Below, piece by piece: positions 23,701-31,777 of a stretch of 64,000 nt of DNA. The stretch comes from Piscinibacter sp. (GTDB lineage: Bacteria > Pseudomonadota > Gammaproteobacteria > Burkholderiales > Burkholderiaceae_C): contig JADJJI010000003.1 in NCBI GenBank assembly GCA_016706565.1, forward strand, positions 124,001-188,000, written 5' to 3'. Numbering within the stretch: the stretch's first letter is position 1; every line of letters starts with the position of its first letter. The notes beneath the pieces were generated by a model, which was not told the origin of the DNA, ran no database searches, and saw only the letters and a list, made by a program, of their open reading frames with translations. Made by a program: the position numbers and the translations under genes.

Positions 23701-23918
23701 ACCCACACCCTGACCTGGCCTTGCGCGCCGCGCAGGCGCGCGTCGATCCGGCTGGCGACCACGCCCTCGGGCGCTGCAGTCCGATAGCTGGACGCGGCCT
23801 GTTGTGCACCTGCCTGGCTACCGTCACCGGGCGCTGCGCCCGACGAATCCCCGCCGCCGCAGGCAACGAGCAGCCAAGCTGCTGCGCCCACCGCCAAGGG
23901 TGATAAGAGTCTGTTCAC
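20751..23918 (-). CDS. Secreted S8-family subtilisin-like serine protease, lipoprotein
   Basis: A 1055-residue exported protease. GTG 23918 is chosen because a ggagg ribosome site precedes it and a lipoprotein signal (AAAWLLVAC, Cys20) follows. Residues 65-172 are an inhibitor-I9-like prodomain. The catalytic triad is Asp206 (VAVLDSGIDYTH), His278 (EGHGTHVGD) and Ser600 (GGTSGAAPMVSGG), with Asn380 for the oxyanion hole (TSAGN). A protease-associated (PA) insert occupies about 410-550 (GKVALIDRGGCSV). The 400-residue C-terminus includes Fn3-like beta regions and an Asp-rich DTNGDGVVDYF loop that may bind calcium. It should digest proteins at the cell surface. The adjacent peptide transporter suggests nutritional use. 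Confidence 0.93.
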   Translation of the reverse strand: MNRLLSPLAVGAAAWLLVACGGGDSSGAAPGDGSQAGAQQAASSYRTAAPEGVVASRIDARLRGAQGQVRVWVSLEQNSVAAQRAALAEADVSLASDRMAIKSASALRAGVSAHKLRISETQGALSGQLSALGGKELARVQTAHNAIAVSIDASQLTQVASLSGVAKVRPVMNYELDLSATVPYVGATAAQSRGVDGTGVVVAVLDSGIDYTHRNLGGAGTDAAYTDAYGTATSDPRNTTLDGLFPTAKVIGGYDFVGESWPNSPEVGDPDPIDLEGHGTHVGDIIAGQSADGAHKGVAPGAKLMAVKVCSAVATSCSGIALLQGMDFALDPNGDGDTSDAVDVINMSLGSSYGQTEDDLTQAATNAVRLGVVVVTSAGNSANKPYVVGSPSIAPGVISVAQTEVPGAVAIPLVVNSPAAIAGTYANTQTMDWAPVNAAVSGDVVFYGRGCPAGSVSAGSPADPVVTSPQGKVALIDRGGCSVSLKIDRAAKDGATAVLIGLVAAGDAVSFSYGGGDTFVPSMVIQQSLSSRIKANIAAPVNVTISPASGIALIGSMAATSSRGPSMSTQAIKPEIGAPGASLSAEAGTGTGETVFGGTSGAAPMVSGGAALLLQAFPNRKPEQIKAMLMNSAETTIYTNPALLPGELAPITRIGAGEMRVDRALTLTTLAYNRESKSASLSFGTVDVPETLVVTKKLRIENLSKASRAYRVSSAFRYADDEASGAVRVLAPSFAYVGAKGSAEIDVKLVIDPSKLPTWGLNGGSLGGTGAALNGPEYDGYLTLQVDAERVTVPWHVLPRKAAATKSTLTDRSRSGGTLYLDNKGVEVSDYDVFSLTGQSAKIPNSEIPGPGSNQAVIDLRSVGVRFLPASLAGADYLEFAINTNGRRAHPAYPAGFEVDIDTNGDGVVDYFVFNGENGGFAVTGQTLVFVQKVGAAAGSAYFYADADLNSGNMIMTLPAAAIGVVAGQTISFSVYAFDNYFSGITSDAIEGMLFTPGSERFGVVGGPFNSVAPRSAAWVGVTSTTQPDTTSSERGLLLMYRRNAGLEADAIRLR

Positions 23919-24078
23919 GTGGACCTCCAGAAGATTTTTTTCGAGGGCAGCACCCGATGAGTGCCGGTCGGGTTGGCGATCGACTTGCAGGCGGATTACC
24001 TGACAAAAGTCACGATCGACCCCGACCAGCCACTGGATCACGCCAGATGTCGTGCGTCAACGGGGTTGTGTCCTAGCT

Positions 24079-24450
24079 TCACGTGCCCCCCCCTGTTTGG
24101 GGTGGGTGCAGCGAGCGGGCAGGGCGCACGCTCTTCACGCCATCGATGGCGCGCACCGCATCGAGGCGCGTGCTGTCGATCCGCACTGCGATCGCGTTGC
24201 CGTTGGCGCGAATCCGGGCGAGCTCGATGCCACCCAGCCTAGCCAGGGTCTCTCCGACACGATCCTGTTGTGAAGCGACACGTTCGCGCTGGCGCGCTGC
24301 CGCAGAAGCCGCGACGGTTGCAGCGGGAGGTTCTTCGGTGAGCTCGACCCAGACCTCGACGGTACGGCCACCGGAGGCAAGGCTGCCGGTCGCTGCGCCT
24401 GTGGCCACTGCGAGGGTGAACCAGCGGCGGGTCAGATCGAGCATCGGCAT
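24079..24450 (-). CDS. Stand-alone subtilase prodomain (inhibitor I9-like) protein
   Basis: A 123-residue protein whose body matches the prodomain of the protease downstream. Compare VEVWVELTEEPP with VRVWVSLEQN; LARLGGIELARIRANGNAIA with LSALGGKELARVQTAHNAIA; and the VKSVRP and VAKVRP ends. It has a possible export signal (RRWFTLAVATGAATG) and stops just where the protease domain would begin. No remnant of a protease follows, so it appears to be a complete small gene. Such prodomains fold or inhibit subtilases, and acting in trans is the likely role. It is transcribed towards the protease, 160 bases upstream. The start may be 24444 instead. No clear ribosome site. Confidence 0.7.
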   Translation of the reverse strand: MPMLDLTRRWFTLAVATGAATGSLASGGRTVEVWVELTEEPPAATVAASAAARQRERVASQQDRVGETLARLGGIELARIRANGNAIAVRIDSTRLDAVRAIDGVKSVRPARSLHPPQTGGGT

Positions 24451-24868
24451 GCGGGGGACGTTCGAATGGGGCAGGCTAGTCTGGCATGGCCTTCATGCGC
24501 GCAAGCGCGGCGACGCGCGTGTGCATGTTGCACACAGCCAACGACGCGGCGTGAGGATCCTAGGGAGATGCACCTAGCTGCGCAGTGAGTCTCGGCCGGC
24601 GACGCGGACGAAGTGCCATCGCGTCGTCCTCGGCAAACCCGCGCTGCCAGCGGCTTTGAGCACGATCGTTCGATGCCGCCGCTCCGCACCGCGCCGCACC
24701 GTTACCAGCCGGTTCAAGGAAACCCCTAGACGGTCTGGAGGGTGCCTGTGGTGACAATTCTTTTACATGTCTTCGCAGACGGGTCGCAGCAGCCTTACAG
24801 AGGCGGCATGTGTCTTGCTCGGAGCTGGGTCTATCGATCAACCTTTCACCGCTTTCACAGGAGATCAC
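24451..24868. other. Intergenic region between prodomain gene and TonB receptor
   Basis: About 420 bases between divergent genes. I see no convincing gene, tRNA or strong repeat. It must hold promoters for both directions. A less GC-rich stretch around 24750-24775 (GACAATTCTTTTACATG) is the most promoter-like part, followed by a leader of about 90 bases before the receptor ATG with its aggag ribosome site. Confidence 0.5.
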
Positions 24869-27637
24869 ATGTTCAGAAGAACCAAAGTGTGTTCCGCCGT
24901 GCTCGTCGCTTTCGGCGGCACACTGGCACTTGGCGCTGCCCCGGCCTTCGGCCAGCAGACGCTCGACCGCGTCGAGATCACCGGCTCGTCGATCAAGCGC
25001 ATCGACGTCGAGGGCTCTCTGCCCGTGCAGACCGTCACCCGCGAAGACATCGAGCGCAGCGGCGTGACCAGCACGGAGCAACTGCTGCAAAGCATCACCG
25101 CCGCATCGAGCGCGGGCGGCACGGCCAACGCCACCGGCGCCGGCTCATCGACCTACGGCCTGGCCACGATCTCCCTGCACGGCCTGGGTGAAGAGCGCAC
25201 CCTGGTGCTCGTCAACGGCCGTCGCCTGGCGATCTTCGCCAACCCGAGCGTTGCCGCGGTGAACGTCAACGTCATCCCGCTGGCCGCCATCGAGCGCGTC
25301 GAGGTGGTGAAGGACGGCGCTTCCGGCGTGTACGGTTCCGACGCCATCGCCGGCGTGGTGAACTTCATCCTGAAGAAGGACTACCAGGGCCTCGAGCTGA
25401 ACGTCTCCACCGGCACGCCCACGCGCGACGGCGGCGGCCAGAACCACGGCGTGTCCGTGGTCGGCGGTATCGGCAACTTGCAGAAGGACCGCTACAGCAT
25501 CACCTTCTCGGCCTCGCTGGAGAAGGACTTCCCGCTGTTCGCGAAGGACCGCAAGTTCGCCGCCACCGGCAACCAGTTCCCGTACATCGTTTCCGGCGCC
25601 ACCGGCCAGGGCAATATCGAAGGTGCCTACACCCCCGGAGTCGGCCCCCAGGCCGGATTCGGCGGCAGCCCGGGCACGGGCTACGGCAACCCGCTCGCAG
25701 CCTCGGACACCTGCGAAACGATCAACATGTTCCTGAACCCGACGCCGTCGAACAAGGGCGCACCGTACTGCACCTTCGACAGCAACACGTTCGTCGGTCT
25801 GTTGCCCAAGCGTGACCTGCTCAACCTCACGGCCAACGGTGCCGTGAAGGTCAACGACGCGGTCGAACTGTTCGGCGACGTGCTGTTCTCGAAGAGCACG
25901 GTGACCCAGCGCTTCCAGCCGAGCCCGGTACGTCGCAGCTTCCTGCTGACCGACGGCGAGTTTGCCAATCAGGGTGTCGATCCTGCGCTGCTGATCTCTC
26001 CGGGCAACCCGAACTACCAGATCGCTGCCGACTATCTGAACGCCAACGGCTTTGGAGCACTTGTCGGTCAGCCGCTCGCGGTCACGGCGCGCGTGTTCGA
26101 CTTCGGCCTGCGCACCAGCGAAGACGAAAACGAGCAGACTCGCCTGGTTGTCGGTTCGCGCGGCACCTTGTTCGGTCTGGACTACGAAGTTGCAGCTGCA
26201 CACAACGAGTCGAAGACCTCGGGTACTGTGCCTGACGGCTACTTCTCTCAGGTGGCGTTCGCCCGCGTCGTGAATGCGCCCGGCAGTGACTGGAACCCCT
26301 GGTCCCTGACCCAGTCCGCTGCCTTCAATGCGGCCCTGGCCGCGGCCGGCGCCAAGTACACCGGTGGCACGATCGAGTCCAAGTCGACGGCCGACGGCAT
26401 CGACGGCAAGATCACCGGCGAACTCGGCAAGCTCGCTGGCGGCACGGTGCAGTACGCTCTCGGCGCGGCCTATCGTCAGGAGAAGTTGCAGACCACCCCG
26501 AGCGCGGCCCTGGGCACTGGCGACATCGCTGGCCTGGGCGGCGCCACCGCACCGGTCGACGTGAAGCGCAAGGTGGCTTCGGTATTCGCCGAACTGCTGC
26601 TGCCGATCTCCAAGACCCTGGAAGGCACGCTGGCCGTGCGCGGCGACAAGTACTCGATCGTCGGCGACTCGACCAACTACAAGGCGGCGCTGTCGTGGAG
26701 GCCGAACCAGACCTTCCTGGTGCGCGGCTCGGTCGGCACCAGCTTCCGCGCTCCGTCGCTCATCGACCTCTACACGCCCGTGACGCTGGGCACGTCCGAG
26801 CAGTTCGACGACCCGTTCACCGGCGAAACCGACCTGCAGGTGAATGCGCTGAACGGCGGCAAGTCCGATCTGAAGCCGGAGAAGTCGCAGCAGGAGACCC
26901 TCGGCATCGTGTTCCAGCCGACGCCGAACTTCTCGGCCGCGGTCGACCTGTTCAACGTGCGTGTCAAGGACTACATCCAGACCCCCTCGGCTCAGCTGAT
27001 CGTCTCGCGCTTCCGCGCGGGTGATCCGGCCTATGCCAACCTGGTGACTCTGGATGGCAGCGGCAGCGTTGCTGAAATCAACCAGTTGCTGTCCAACACC
27101 GGTGGCTCCACGGTGCGAGGCCTCGACGTCGACCTGCGCTACAGCGAGAACGTGGCTGACGGCAAGTTCTCGGCGCGCCTGTTCGGCACCTACATGCTGA
27201 AGTTCGACGAAACCACCCCGAGCGGCGCGATCTCGCACCGCGTGGGCACCATCGTCGACCCGGCCGGCAACCCGGTTTCGGGTGCGGACAACGGCGGCGT
27301 GGTGCTGCGCTGGAAGCATGCGCTGACCGGTACGTACTCGACCGGCGCATGGGCCTTCACCGCGACGCAGAACTTCGCCAGCGGCTACGAAGCCGGGCGC
27401 AATGCGATCGACAACGACCGCAACTTCATCCCGAGCTTCTCGACCTACGACGCCAACATCACCTACACGGGCATCAAGAACCTGCGTCTGGCGATCGGTG
27501 CGCGCAACCTGTTCGACAAGAATCCTCCGGGAGTCTTCACGCCGGTCAGCAACCAGTTCCAGGGTGGCTATGACATCACGCAATACGATCCGCGCGGCCG
27601 GTTCGTCTACGTGGCGGCAGGCTACAAGTTCTGGTAG
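24869..27637 (+). CDS. TonB-dependent outer-membrane receptor
   Basis: The 922-residue precursor has a signal peptide (residues 1-28, ending PAFG-Q), a TonB-box-like start (TLDRVEITGSSIKR), a plug domain (QTVTREDIERSG through RVEVVKDGASGVYGSDAIAG, FILKK) and a beta-barrel ending in aromatic Trp/Phe (AAGYKFW). The ATG at 24869 follows caggagatcac. Proteins of this subtype in proteobacteria import large or scarce nutrients such as peptides, saccharides or chelated metals. The secreted protease, ABC peptide transporter and dedicated TonB operon around it point to peptides, an inference. Confidence 0.93.
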   Translation: MFRRTKVCSAVLVAFGGTLALGAAPAFGQQTLDRVEITGSSIKRIDVEGSLPVQTVTREDIERSGVTSTEQLLQSITAASSAGGTANATGAGSSTYGLATISLHGLGEERTLVLVNGRRLAIFANPSVAAVNVNVIPLAAIERVEVVKDGASGVYGSDAIAGVVNFILKKDYQGLELNVSTGTPTRDGGGQNHGVSVVGGIGNLQKDRYSITFSASLEKDFPLFAKDRKFAATGNQFPYIVSGATGQGNIEGAYTPGVGPQAGFGGSPGTGYGNPLAASDTCETINMFLNPTPSNKGAPYCTFDSNTFVGLLPKRDLLNLTANGAVKVNDAVELFGDVLFSKSTVTQRFQPSPVRRSFLLTDGEFANQGVDPALLISPGNPNYQIAADYLNANGFGALVGQPLAVTARVFDFGLRTSEDENEQTRLVVGSRGTLFGLDYEVAAAHNESKTSGTVPDGYFSQVAFARVVNAPGSDWNPWSLTQSAAFNAALAAAGAKYTGGTIESKSTADGIDGKITGELGKLAGGTVQYALGAAYRQEKLQTTPSAALGTGDIAGLGGATAPVDVKRKVASVFAELLLPISKTLEGTLAVRGDKYSIVGDSTNYKAALSWRPNQTFLVRGSVGTSFRAPSLIDLYTPVTLGTSEQFDDPFTGETDLQVNALNGGKSDLKPEKSQQETLGIVFQPTPNFSAAVDLFNVRVKDYIQTPSAQLIVSRFRAGDPAYANLVTLDGSGSVAEINQLLSNTGGSTVRGLDVDLRYSENVADGKFSARLFGTYMLKFDETTPSGAISHRVGTIVDPAGNPVSGADNGGVVLRWKHALTGTYSTGAWAFTATQNFASGYEAGRNAIDNDRNFIPSFSTYDANITYTGIKNLRLAIGARNLFDKNPPGVFTPVSNQFQGGYDITQYDPRGRFVYVAAGYKFW

Positions 27638-27668
27638 GCCCCCGAGCCAATCGCCTGGTTGACCGTTC

Positions 27669-27701
27669 ATGCCCGCGGGTCACGAGCCCGCGGGCATTTT
27701 G
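27669..27701 (+). terminator. Terminator after TonB receptor
   Basis: Perfect 11-bp stem ATGCCCGCGGG (27669-27679) and CCCGCGGGCAT (27687-27697), 7-base loop, then TTTT. It starts 32 bases after the receptor stop. Confidence 0.92.
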
Positions 27702-28062
27702 TTGAACGCGATAGCCTGTCAACCAAGGCAGCGCATGGGCCTTGACGCCGCCACTTCGACTCTCTTTGACGCGCGGGTTCTTCAGCAGAGCGCGCTCATT
27801 CCGGACTCGTCCGAATGCATGGGCTCGCCGAGCCATTCACGTTGATCGTCGAGCGCTCGATCGCTTCACGAGAGTTGGTTTGCTGAGCCGCTGAAAATTT
27901 GGCCTATAGATTGAAACGCTGTTTCGAAAGTGGGGCAAACTACAGGTCGAACAGGCTGCGAGCCCGCTAGACTCCTGCCTGTTCCGCTTTGCTCGCCGGC
28001 CATGAGCCTGCGAGCAAATGCAGTCATCTGTTAGTCCGCGTCCGAACTGGAGATCCCAGGAC
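27702..28062. promoter_or_regulatory. Leader/promoter region of the tonB operon
   Basis: No gene is visible here. The relatively AT-rich part near 27890-27945 probably holds the tonB promoter. It contains a small inverted repeat GAAAC-GCT-GTTTC at 27913-27925, extendable to TTGAAACGCTGTTTCGAA, which looks like an operator half-site pair. No regulator can be named. A long GC-rich leader follows to the ATG at 28063. Confidence 0.35.
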
Positions 28063-28731
28063 ATGAATTTTGCCCAGCGACAGCGGGACCCGAGGAAACA
28101 CCTCGCCGGCATCGCCGCTGTCATCCTGTTTCACGGCTTCATCGTGTACGCATTGGTGACCGGCCTGGCCAAGAAGGTGGTCGACGTCGTGCGAGCACCC
28201 ATCGAGACCAAGGTCATCGAAGAGATCAAGAAGCCGCCGCCCCCTCCCGAGATCGTGGTGCCGCCGCCTCCGAAGCTGGAAGCTCCGCCACCGCCGTTCA
28301 TCCCGCCGCCCGAGGTGCAGATCGCGACACCTCCGCCTCCCCAGCCGACCATCACGGCCGTCACGCCCACGCCGCCTCCGGCGCCGGTGGTGATCGCTCC
28401 TGCGCCTCCGCCAGTGGTGGCCGCACCCGCACCGCCGCCGCCCGCCGCCCCCGTGGTCGCGTCGGCCGGCGTGGTTTGCCCTGGCTACCAGGAAAAGGTG
28501 AAGGAAGCCGGATTCCCGCGCGAGGCCAATCGTGCCGGCCTCACCCGCGGCGAGGCCTTGATCGAATTCACCGTCGGTCCCGGCGGCGAGATCAAGAACG
28601 TGAAGGTCGTGCAGCAGACCCATCCGATCTTCGGCCGCTATTCGGCCAAGGCAGTCGAAGAGGTCAAGTGCGTCGGACAAGGTCACGACGTCGCCGGTGT
28701 CCGCATTCCCTTCGTTTACCGATTCGATTGA
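28063..28731 (+). CDS. tonB: TonB family energy-transducing protein
   Basis: A 222-residue periplasm-spanning protein: one N-terminal membrane anchor (LAGIAAVILFHGFIVYALV), a rigid proline-rich stretch from about 55 to 140 (many PPPP runs), and a C-terminal TonB domain (TRGEALIEFTVGPGGEIKNV to RIPFVYRF). It couples the ExbBD proton motor to outer-membrane receptors. Two cysteines flank the domain (VVCPGYQ and EVKCVGQG), which could form a disulfide; this is uncommon in classical TonB. It heads an operon with exbB and two exbD genes, 425 bases after the receptor gene. Confidence 0.9.
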   Translation: MNFAQRQRDPRKHLAGIAAVILFHGFIVYALVTGLAKKVVDVVRAPIETKVIEEIKKPPPPPEIVVPPPPKLEAPPPPFIPPPEVQIATPPPPQPTITAVTPTPPPAPVVIAPAPPPVVAAPAPPPPAAPVVASAGVVCPGYQEKVKEAGFPREANRAGLTRGEALIEFTVGPGGEIKNVKVVQQTHPIFGRYSAKAVEEVKCVGQGHDVAGVRIPFVYRFD

Positions 28732-28795
28732 GTCCGGCCCCATCCCGGCCCAAGCTCACACGCATCCATTTCTGCATCCCAGAAAGAGAATCAAC

Positions 28796-29629
28796 ATGTC
28801 ATTCAACAAATCCATCGTCGCCCTCGTCTTCACGCTGATCGTCGGCCTGCTGCCGCAGCTCGGCTTCGCACAGGCTTCCGCGCCCGAGGCCACTCCGGCC
28901 GCAGCCGCGCCCGCACCGGTGGCGGCACCAGCGCCCGCGCTCGTTCCGACCGTCACCAAGGAGACCGTCGACAACCCCTACGGCCTGAAGGCCCTGTGGG
29001 CCCAGGGTGACTTCGTCGCCAAGGGCACGCTGATCATCCTCGTCATCATGAGCATGGGCAGCTGGTACATCCTGGTGACCAAGCTGTACGAGAGCATCAA
29101 GGTCAGCGGCGAGGCCAAGGCGGCGCGCGCAGGCTTCTTCAAGGCGTCCAGCATCCGCGAAGGGGCCAGCAAGCTGAAGGAGGGCAGCGCATTCCGCTTC
29201 ATCGCCGAGACCGGCATCGACGCGGGCGAGCACCATGAAGGCGCGCTCACCGAGAACATCGACCGCAACACCTGGGTGACGATGAGCGTGCAGCGCGCCG
29301 TCGACGAAGTGCAGTCGCGCCTGCAGGATGGCCTGGCCTTCCTCGGCACGGTGGGCTCCACGGCACCGTTCATCGGCCTGTTCGGCACGGTGTGGGGCAT
29401 CCTGAACGCGCTGACGGCCATCGGCATCGCCGGCCAGGCGAGCATCGACAAGGTGGCCGGCCCGGTGGGCGAGTCGCTGCTGATGACGGCCATCGGCCTG
29501 GCCGTGGCGGTGCCGGCGGTGCTCGGCTACAACTGGCTGGTGCGCCGCAACAAGGTGACGATGGACGCGGTGCGCAGCTTCGCCGCCGACGTGCACGGCG
29601 TGCTCATGGGCGCGAAGTCGGTTCGCTGA
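28796..29629 (+). CDS. exbB: ExbB/TolQ/MotA proton channel family protein
   Basis: The 277-residue protein has a signal-like N-terminus with an alanine/proline-rich linker (residues 25-55), then three membrane helices: LIILVIMSMGSWYILVTKL, AFLGTVGSTAPFIGLFGTVWG, and the MTAIGLAVAVPAVLGYNWLV helix. It is the stator-like subunit that with ExbD converts proton flow into movement of TonB. The start at 28796 lies 64 bases after tonB; an upstream in-frame start at 28697 would overlap tonB and is rejected. Extended N-termini are seen in many ExbB proteins. Confidence 0.93.
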   Translation: MSFNKSIVALVFTLIVGLLPQLGFAQASAPEATPAAAAPAPVAAPAPALVPTVTKETVDNPYGLKALWAQGDFVAKGTLIILVIMSMGSWYILVTKLYESIKVSGEAKAARAGFFKASSIREGASKLKEGSAFRFIAETGIDAGEHHEGALTENIDRNTWVTMSVQRAVDEVQSRLQDGLAFLGTVGSTAPFIGLFGTVWGILNALTAIGIAGQASIDKVAGPVGESLLMTAIGLAVAVPAVLGYNWLVRRNKVTMDAVRSFAADVHGVLMGAKSVR

Positions 29630-29651
29630 TCGGCGCACAGGAGAGAACCTC

Positions 29652-30077
29652 ATGGCCATGAACATAGGTTCGGGCGGCGACGAGGACGAGATCACCAGCA
29701 CGATCAACACCACGCCGCTTGTCGACGTGATGCTGGTGCTGCTGATCATCTTCCTGATCACCATTCCGGTCGTCACGCAGTCGATCGCGATGAGCCTGCC
29801 CAAGGAAATCAACATCGCCCGGCAGACCAAGCCGGAGAACATCGAGATCTCGGTGAACCGCGATGGCGATGTCTTCTGGAACAACCAGCCGGTGGCCGAC
29901 AGCGAGGCGCTGTTCCAGCGTCTGAAGAAGGTCGCCGTGCAGGATCCGCAGCCGGAAGTCCACATCCGCGGCGACGAGAAGTCGCGCTACGAATCGATCG
30001 GGCGAGTGGTCTTCGCCTGCCAGCGCGCGGCGATCGCCAAGATCAGCTTCGTGACCGAACCGCCGCCGAAGGGGTGA
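29652..30077 (+). CDS. exbD: Biopolymer transport protein ExbD (copy 1)
   Basis: A 141-residue protein with a short cytoplasmic start, one membrane helix (PLVDVMLVLLIIFLITIPVV) containing the proton-carrying Asp of the ExbD/TolR family, and a periplasmic domain. It is the first of two tandem copies. The opening of both copies (MAMN, then TTPL-DVMLVLLI) is alike, so duplication is likely, but the periplasmic halves differ clearly. The pair may form a mixed dimer. It follows exbB after 22 bases. Confidence 0.93.
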   Translation: MAMNIGSGGDEDEITSTINTTPLVDVMLVLLIIFLITIPVVTQSIAMSLPKEINIARQTKPENIEISVNRDGDVFWNNQPVADSEALFQRLKKVAVQDPQPEVHIRGDEKSRYESIGRVVFACQRAAIAKISFVTEPPPKG

Positions 30078-30081
30078 CCAG

Positions 30082-30507
30082 ATGGCAATGAACCTAGGCT
30101 CCGGGTCGGGTGACAACGACGTGATGGTCGACATCAACACCACACCGCTGATCGACGTGATGCTGGTGCTGCTGATCATGCTGATCATCACCATCCCCAT
30201 CCAGCTGCACAGCGTGAACCTGAACATGCCGCAGGGCGCGCCGCCGGCCCAGCAGAAGGATCCGGTCGTCGTGACGATCGACATCGACTTCGACGGCACC
30301 GTGCTGTGGAACGGCGAAGCGCTGGCCGACCGCGCGGCACTCGAAGATCGCCTGCAGCGCGTGGCCGCCGAGCCCGACCAGGCCGAGGTGCACATCCGGC
30401 CGAACAAGCTGGTCGAGTACAAGTCGGTCGCGACGGTGCTGGCTTCTGCGCAGCGGCTGGGCGTGACCAAGCTCGGCATGGTCGGCAACGAACAGTTCGT
30501 CAAGTAG
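30082..30507 (+). CDS. exbD: Biopolymer transport protein ExbD (copy 2)
   Basis: Second tandem ExbD, also 141 residues, starting 4 bases after the first. The membrane helix (PLIDVMLVLLIMLIITIPI) retains the key Asp. The periplasmic part (QKDPVVVTIDIDFDGTVLWN) differs from copy 1 but has the same fold pattern. Two-ExbD systems are common with specialised TonB operons in betaproteobacteria and xanthomonads. Both genes appear intact and are likely used together. Confidence 0.93.
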   Translation: MAMNLGSGSGDNDVMVDINTTPLIDVMLVLLIMLIITIPIQLHSVNLNMPQGAPPAQQKDPVVVTIDIDFDGTVLWNGEALADRAALEDRLQRVAAEPDQAEVHIRPNKLVEYKSVATVLASAQRLGVTKLGMVGNEQFVK

Positions 30508-30510
30508 GCC

Positions 30511-31722
30511 ATGAAGCAACTTCGATTCACCGCGCTCGCCGCGGCGTGCCTGATCGCCTACGGCGCCGCGCAGGCGCAGGAGGCCGTTCGGCCTGACGTG
30601 GGCAAGCCGCTGCAGGCCGCGCAAGAGCTCATCAAGGCCGGCAAATACAAGGACGCGTTGACCAAGGTGCGCGAGGCCGATGCGGTGGGCGGCAAGAACG
30701 CCAACGAGAGTTACCTCGTCGAGCGCATGCGCATTGCCGCGGCTTCGGGCGCCGGCGACAACGACACCGCGGCCAGGTCCTTCGAGGCGCTGGCGGCCAC
30801 AGGCAAGGTGGCACCGGCCGACAAAGCACGCATGGCCGAGTCGATCTCTGGCGGCTACTACCGCGCCAAGGATTACGCACGCGCGATGCAGTGGGGCCAG
30901 CGCTACTTCAAGGAGGGCGGCACGAGCGGCTCGATGCGCACCCTGCTGATCCAGAGCCAGTACCTCAGTGGCGACTACGCCGGCGCGGCACGCGAGCTGA
31001 CCGGCGAGATCCAGGCGGCCGAGAAGGCAGGCACCCCGCCGGCGCAGGATCGACTGAACCTGCTGCTCAACGCGGCCTCGCAGCTGAAGGATCCGGGCGC
31101 GACGGTCTTCGCGCTGGAGCGCCTGGTCACCTACTACCCGAAGAAGGAGTACTGGGTCGACCTGCTCAGCCGCATGCAGCGCAAGCCCGGCTTCAGCGAC
31201 CGCCTGGTGCTCGACACCTACCGGCTCAGCCTGGCCACCGGCAGCATGAGCTCCGCCAGCGACTTCATGGAGATGAGCCAGCTCGCTCTGCAGGCCGGCC
31301 ACGAACTCGAAGCCAAGCAGGTGGTCGACAAGGGCTTCGCCACCGGTGTGCTCGGCACCGGCGCCGAGGCCGATCGCCACAAGCGGCTGCGTGACCTGGT
31401 CATGAAGCGGATCGACGAGGCGAAGGCGGCCCGCGCGGCGGCGGAGAGCGAGGCCAATGCGGCAAAGGACGGCAATGCGCTCGTCAGCCTGGGCTTCTCG
31501 ACCGCGCTGGGCGGCGACAGTGCGAAGGGCCTGCAGATGATGCAGCAGGGCATCGCCAAGGGCAGTCTGAAGAGACCGGAGGACGCCAAGCTGCACCTCG
31601 GTGTCGCGCAGGTCCTGGCCGGCGACGCGAAGGCGCAGGCAACACTGAAGAGCGTGGGCGGCGCCGACGGCACGGCCGAACTGGCCCGGCTGTGGAGCCT
31701 CTACGCTCGCCGCAAAGGCTGA
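30511..31722 (+). CDS. Exported TPR-like repeat protein of the TonB operon
   Basis: The 403-residue precursor has a signal peptide (MKQLRFTALAAACLIAYGAA) and helical repeats of tetratricopeptide type across its length (for example LIKAGKYKDALTKVREAD and DYARAMQWGQRYF). It starts 3 bases after exbD2, so it belongs to the operon. Periplasmic TPR proteins of this kind are found with exbB-exbD-exbD sets and may organise the TonB complex or its client receptors. No enzyme motif is present. The exact role is not established. Confidence 0.85.
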   Translation: MKQLRFTALAAACLIAYGAAQAQEAVRPDVGKPLQAAQELIKAGKYKDALTKVREADAVGGKNANESYLVERMRIAAASGAGDNDTAARSFEALAATGKVAPADKARMAESISGGYYRAKDYARAMQWGQRYFKEGGTSGSMRTLLIQSQYLSGDYAGAARELTGEIQAAEKAGTPPAQDRLNLLLNAASQLKDPGATVFALERLVTYYPKKEYWVDLLSRMQRKPGFSDRLVLDTYRLSLATGSMSSASDFMEMSQLALQAGHELEAKQVVDKGFATGVLGTGAEADRHKRLRDLVMKRIDEAKAARAAAESEANAAKDGNALVSLGFSTALGGDSAKGLQMMQQGIAKGSLKRPEDAKLHLGVAQVLAGDAKAQATLKSVGGADGTAELARLWSLYARRKG

Positions 31723-31740
31723 GCCGGCAGTTCGATGAGC

Positions 31741-31772
31741 GAAAACGGTGGCGGGGGCAGGGCCCGCCACCG
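31741..31772 (-). terminator. Terminator for the SDR/adk operon
   Basis: A 10-bp stem, CGGTGGCGGG (31746-31755) against CCCGCCACCG (31763-31772). Read on the minus strand it is followed by TTTTCG. It lies between convergent genes and could also stop the plus-strand operon weakly. Confidence 0.75.
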
Positions 31773-31777
31773 GTCGG

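Noticed and set aside
23919-24078. Possible decayed protease domain after the stand-alone prodomain
   Set aside because: None of the three frames on the minus strand shows the VVVAVLDSGID-type block or any subtilase motif, so a truncated duplicate is not supported.
25145-27670. 841-codon minus-strand frame over the TonB receptor
   Set aside because: Antisense shadow; the plus-strand receptor has signal, plug and barrel features.
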